This document shows, one piece after another, positions 5,873 to 7,471 of a stretch of DNA of 7,471 nt. The DNA comes from Candidatus Moraniibacteriota bacterium (GTDB lineage Bacteria; Patescibacteriota; Minisyncoccia; Moranbacterales; GWC2-37-73). The position numbers and the translations under genes were made by a program. The stretch covers positions 1,015 through 8,485 of the forward strand of contig DOKE01000014.1 in NCBI GenBank assembly GCA_003510895.1. The letters run 5' to 3'. The notes below the pieces were generated by a model. The model saw only the letters and a program-made list of their open reading frames with translations. It was not told the DNA's origin and made no database searches. Every line of letters starts with the position of its first letter. The first letter of the stretch is position 1.

Positions 5873-6115
5873 ATGGAAACTTTTTTGATCATCCTTTTTT
5901 CTGTAGGCAGTTTTACTTCAAACTTTTTATGGCGCAAACAAAGATTTTTATTACAAACTGGCAACATTAATGTGACAAAAGCAGGTGCGTTTATTTGGGT
6001 AGCTGGAATTTTAGCCATCATTTCGATAATAGGGTTGGTGAAAATACTAGGTTGGAAATTTGGTCTACTTGATTTATTTGTGATGTTTGGGTTAGCGGTA
6101 ATTTTTCAAAAGTAA
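5873..6115 (+). CDS. Hypothetical small membrane protein
   Basis: 80 residues, not recognised. Hydrophobic segments at about 3-19, 38-58 and 62-78 suggest two or three membrane passes, with a basic connector WRKQRF (20-25). The end FQK is short, so there is no soluble domain. Unlike most genes here it has a plausible Shine-Dalgarno, AGGA at 5862-5865, seven bases before the ATG. It sits 24 bases after the 98-residue gene and 17 bases before the zinc-finger/HEPN-like gene, suggesting one operon. Small membrane proteins next to toxin or HEPN genes can be effectors, but that is only a contextual guess. Confidence 0.65.
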   Translation: METFLIILFSVGSFTSNFLWRKQRFLLQTGNINVTKAGAFIWVAGILAIISIIGLVKILGWKFGLLDLFVMFGLAVIFQK

Positions 6116-6132
6116 ATAGTGAATCTGGCATA

Positions 6133-6723
6133 ATGAAAAAAGAAAAAATCAAATGCAAAATTCCGCAGTGTGGAAAAAGTTTTTCCACACTAACGACACA
6201 TATTAAAAGAGCTCACGGCTTATCATCTGATGAATACATGAAGCGTTTTCCAGGTGCCAAATTAATATCTGACGAATATAGAAAAAAAGCAAGTGGTTCA
6301 GCAAAAAATCGGTTTTTATTAGATCCAACTATGAGAAAAAAGGTTGCGAGTAGAACTTTTGATTTTATTAAAAATAAGAAATTAGCCGCACTACTTCAAA
6401 GAGATTATAAATCTGCTAAAATTTGTTTGCAACATTCATTATGGAAGCCATCTATTATGCTCTATGCTTCAATCATAGAAGCAATTCTAAAAGAAAAACA
6501 TCCAACAGCTAAAAAATTCTATAATGCCCTAGAGATTGCATACAAAAACAAGGATATTTCCGAGAAAGAATATCACAAAATTCATATAATTAGGGATTTA
6601 AGAAATTTCATTCACATACATAAAGAATTATTAGAAGGTGCTGAAATTGATGAATCTTGGGCAAAAACCTTCGCTGATATATGTGAATCAATCATAAAAC
6701 GATTTAATGGGAGTATAAATTGA
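6133..6723 (+). CDS. Zinc-finger (C2H2/MucR-like) plus HEPN-like domain fusion
   Basis: 196 residues. The N-terminus holds a zinc finger C8-x4-C13-x9-H23-x4-H28 followed by GLSSDEYMKRFPGAKLIS, the Hx4HGL(S/T)xxEY pattern of Ros/MucR-like and phage-type zinc fingers, which bind DNA. A Lys-rich linker (about 45-85) leads to an all-helical domain (about 85-192). There SAKICLQHSLWKPSIMLYAS and the later RDLRNFIH (154-161) fit HEPN/DUF4145-like proteins, whose R-x4-6-H motif forms an RNase active site. Here it reads R154-D-x5-H161. The predicted role is a nucleic-acid-targeted HEPN protein, perhaps a toxin or defence RNase or a regulator. It is last in the closely spaced group from 5119 and is followed by a GC-rich hairpin. 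The HEPN call is from motif reading only. Confidence 0.7.
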   Translation: MKKEKIKCKIPQCGKSFSTLTTHIKRAHGLSSDEYMKRFPGAKLISDEYRKKASGSAKNRFLLDPTMRKKVASRTFDFIKNKKLAALLQRDYKSAKICLQHSLWKPSIMLYASIIEAILKEKHPTAKKFYNALEIAYKNKDISEKEYHKIHIIRDLRNFIHIHKELLEGAEIDESWAKTFADICESIIKRFNGSIN

Positions 6724-6725
6724 TT

Positions 6726-6764
6726 AAGCGTGTGCGCACGGGTTTGGGCGGAGCAAACACGCTT
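6726..6764 (+). terminator. GC-rich hairpin after the zinc-finger/HEPN gene
   Basis: AAGCGTGT (6726-6733) pairs perfectly with ACACGCTT (6757-6764) around a 23-base GC-rich loop, two bases after the stop codon. A GCC then TTTT follows (6765-6770). It is a plausible terminator for the 5119-6723 gene group, although the T tail is short and set back and the loop is large. Confidence 0.45.
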
Positions 6765-6807
6765 GCCTTTTAAGATATACATTCCGTAGCTCCGCTTCCG
6801 CTTTTTT
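6748..6807 (+). terminator. Alternative downstream hairpin with T6 tail
   Basis: GCGGAGC (6748-6754) can pair with GCTCCGC (6789-6795), followed shortly by six T (6802-6807). Its left arm lies in the loop of the hairpin at 6726-6764, so the two folds are alternative or could form a pseudoknot-like tandem. It may be the true termination point. The remaining intergenic sequence to 6924 is AT-rich and must hold the promoter of the Panacea gene, but I see no clear -35/-10 pair there. Confidence 0.35.
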
Positions 6808-6867
6808 GTTATCATAAAAATCCAAGACTTGAAAGCATATTTTTGAAAATGAGTAATAATTAGTAGG

Positions 6868-6875
6868 TTTGCAAA
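6868..6875. promoter_or_regulatory. Possible operator palindrome upstream of the Panacea gene
   Basis: TTTGCAAA is an 8-base palindrome about 50 bases before the ATG at 6925, with a further TGCAAAAA at 6916-6923. The only -10-like word nearby is TATAAA at 6895-6900. Toxin-antitoxin operons are often autoregulated through such sites, but the evidence here is thin. Confidence 0.2.
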
Positions 6876-6924
6876 GTAAGCATTTTCGTGTCAATATAAA
6901 TATAGAAAAATAGCCTGCAAAAAT

Positions 6925-7419
6925 ATGTCTTTACATAGTGAAAAATATAAACAAGTTATTCTCTATCTTTGCGCTCAATTAGGCAAGGAAGTGCGAGGTA
7001 AGAAAAAACTGGCGAAATTGCTCTATTTCGTTGATTTTGATTTTTTTGAAAAAAATCAAAAATACTTTACTGGTGATAAATACAAGGCTCTTCCAATGGG
7101 TCCGTTTCCTGTTTCTATGGAAAATATAACCAAAGAAATGATTAAAGAAAAAACCTTAAAAATCGAGTCGGAAGAAGAACGAGAGGGATACAATCCAACC
7201 GAAGTTTACACTTGCCTTAAAGATCCGAAGATTTCTATTTTTTCACAAGAAGAGAAAGAAATGCTCGATAGGGTTATTTTGAAATATGGTCATCTGAACG
7301 GAAAACAACTTGAGGATTTAACCCATGCAGAAGCTCCATATATCGGAACAGAGCCAAAAAAAGAAATTCCATATGAATTAGCTTTTTATCGTGGTACTGA
7401 TTTTAACATCAATGCTTGA
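6925..7419 (+). CDS. Panacea (DUF4065, SocA-like) antitoxin domain protein
   Basis: 164 residues, a complete single-domain Panacea protein. Family marks: KKLAKLLYFVDFDFFEKNQ (27-45), FTGDKYKALPMGPFPVS (48-64) with the Y-x-A-x-P-x-G-P core, and near the end the E-x2-ML...KYG...LTHAEAPY run (about 110-139) closing with IPYELAFYRG (148-157). Panacea proteins neutralise a wide variety of toxins by direct binding, usually from a two-gene operon; SocA of Caulobacter is an adaptor relative. Here an overlapping reading frame starts 8 bases before the stop, so the partner is most likely that downstream gene. It stands apart from the upstream group by about 200 bases with hairpins, so it should have its own promoter. 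The ATG at 6925 has no Shine-Dalgarno. Confidence 0.93.
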   Translation: MSLHSEKYKQVILYLCAQLGKEVRGKKKLAKLLYFVDFDFFEKNQKYFTGDKYKALPMGPFPVSMENITKEMIKEKTLKIESEEEREGYNPTEVYTCLKDPKISIFSQEEKEMLDRVILKYGHLNGKQLEDLTHAEAPYIGTEPKKEIPYELAFYRGTDFNINA

Positions 7420-7471
7420 TTTTATTTTACATAAATCGTTTGAAAAAGAAGCCGCCCAATTAAAACGGCGG
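7412..7471 (+). CDS. Partial gene start, probable RelE/ParE-type toxin partnered with the Panacea antitoxin
   Basis: An ATG at 7412 opens a frame, shifted by one relative to the Panacea gene, that overlaps its end by 8 bases (ATGCTTGA) and stays open for 20 codons to the window edge. The visible protein, MLDFILHKSFEKEAAQLKRR, has the look of the first strand and helix of RelE/ParE/YafQ-type toxins: a short beta strand, then a polar residue, then SFEK followed by a basic helix. The overlap implies translational coupling, as is typical for toxin-antitoxin pairs with antitoxin first. Only about a fifth of such a protein is visible, so the family is a guess; the existence of a coupled gene is more secure. 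Confidence 0.5.
   Translation, partial: MLDFILHKSFEKEAAQLKRR

Noticed and set aside
6612..6815. Minus-strand 67-codon frame over the end of the zinc-finger/HEPN gene and the hairpin region
   Set aside because: Half of it is antisense to a well-supported gene and the rest comes from translating the GC-rich hairpins. No promoter or domain is present.
7452..7471. CCGCC/GGCGG hairpin at the right edge as a terminator for the Panacea gene
   Set aside because: The sequence lies inside the open, overlapping toxin-like frame, only five pairs form, and no T tail is visible before the window ends.
1..7471. CRISPR array or transposase
   Set aside because: No regularly spaced direct repeats are present beyond the tRNA duplication, and no frame carries transposase or integrase motifs.

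Overview
The window looks like a piece of a Candidate Phyla Radiation (Patescibacteria, probably Parcubacteria-type) chromosome. The reasons are low GC, compact genes with almost no Shine-Dalgarno sequences, a small DUF5652-type membrane protein, a GtrA-type protein beside a 260-residue protein of unknown family, and a standalone dnaX. TGA serves as a stop codon (end of the 196-residue gene and of the Panacea gene), so the recoded Gracilibacteria and Absconditabacteria are unlikely. The lineage is inference from protein flavour, not from a phylogenetic marker.

Layout, left to right. Positions 1-136 hold a perfect-consensus promoter on the minus strand firing off the left edge, with a long hairpin just downstream in the RNA. 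Then come two minus-strand genes: rarA (137-1375) and a DUF5652-like two-helix membrane protein (1455-1706), separated by a hairpin terminator. A divergent promoter region (about 1707-1825) leads into plus-strand genes: the 260-residue protein, which I read as an internal tandem duplication, a GtrA-like membrane protein, and after 140 bases dnaX (clamp-loader tau/gamma subunit). Immediately after dnaX lies a broken tRNA-Gln copy in which the D-loop region and the anticodon arm have been exchanged for CCCGAT...ATCGGG hairpins. About 100 bases later comes the intact tRNA-Gln(UUG).

Right of the tRNA the sequence is visibly more AT-rich and the content turns accessory: a GIY-YIG-like protein with an aberrant catalytic region, two small orphans (98 and 80 residues, the second a membrane protein), a zinc-finger/HEPN-like fusion, a cluster of GC-rich hairpins, a Panacea (DUF4065) antitoxin gene, and the first 20 codons of an overlapping gene that looks like a RelE-type toxin and runs off the right edge.

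Functionally, the left two thirds is housekeeping: replication (DnaX), replication-fork maintenance (RarA), envelope proteins and a tRNA. The right third reads as a defence or toxin-antitoxin cluster beside a tRNA gene, a common landing site for mobile DNA. The most unusual items are the hairpin-swapped tRNA pseudogene, the Panacea/toxin overlap, and the C2H2-HEPN fusion.
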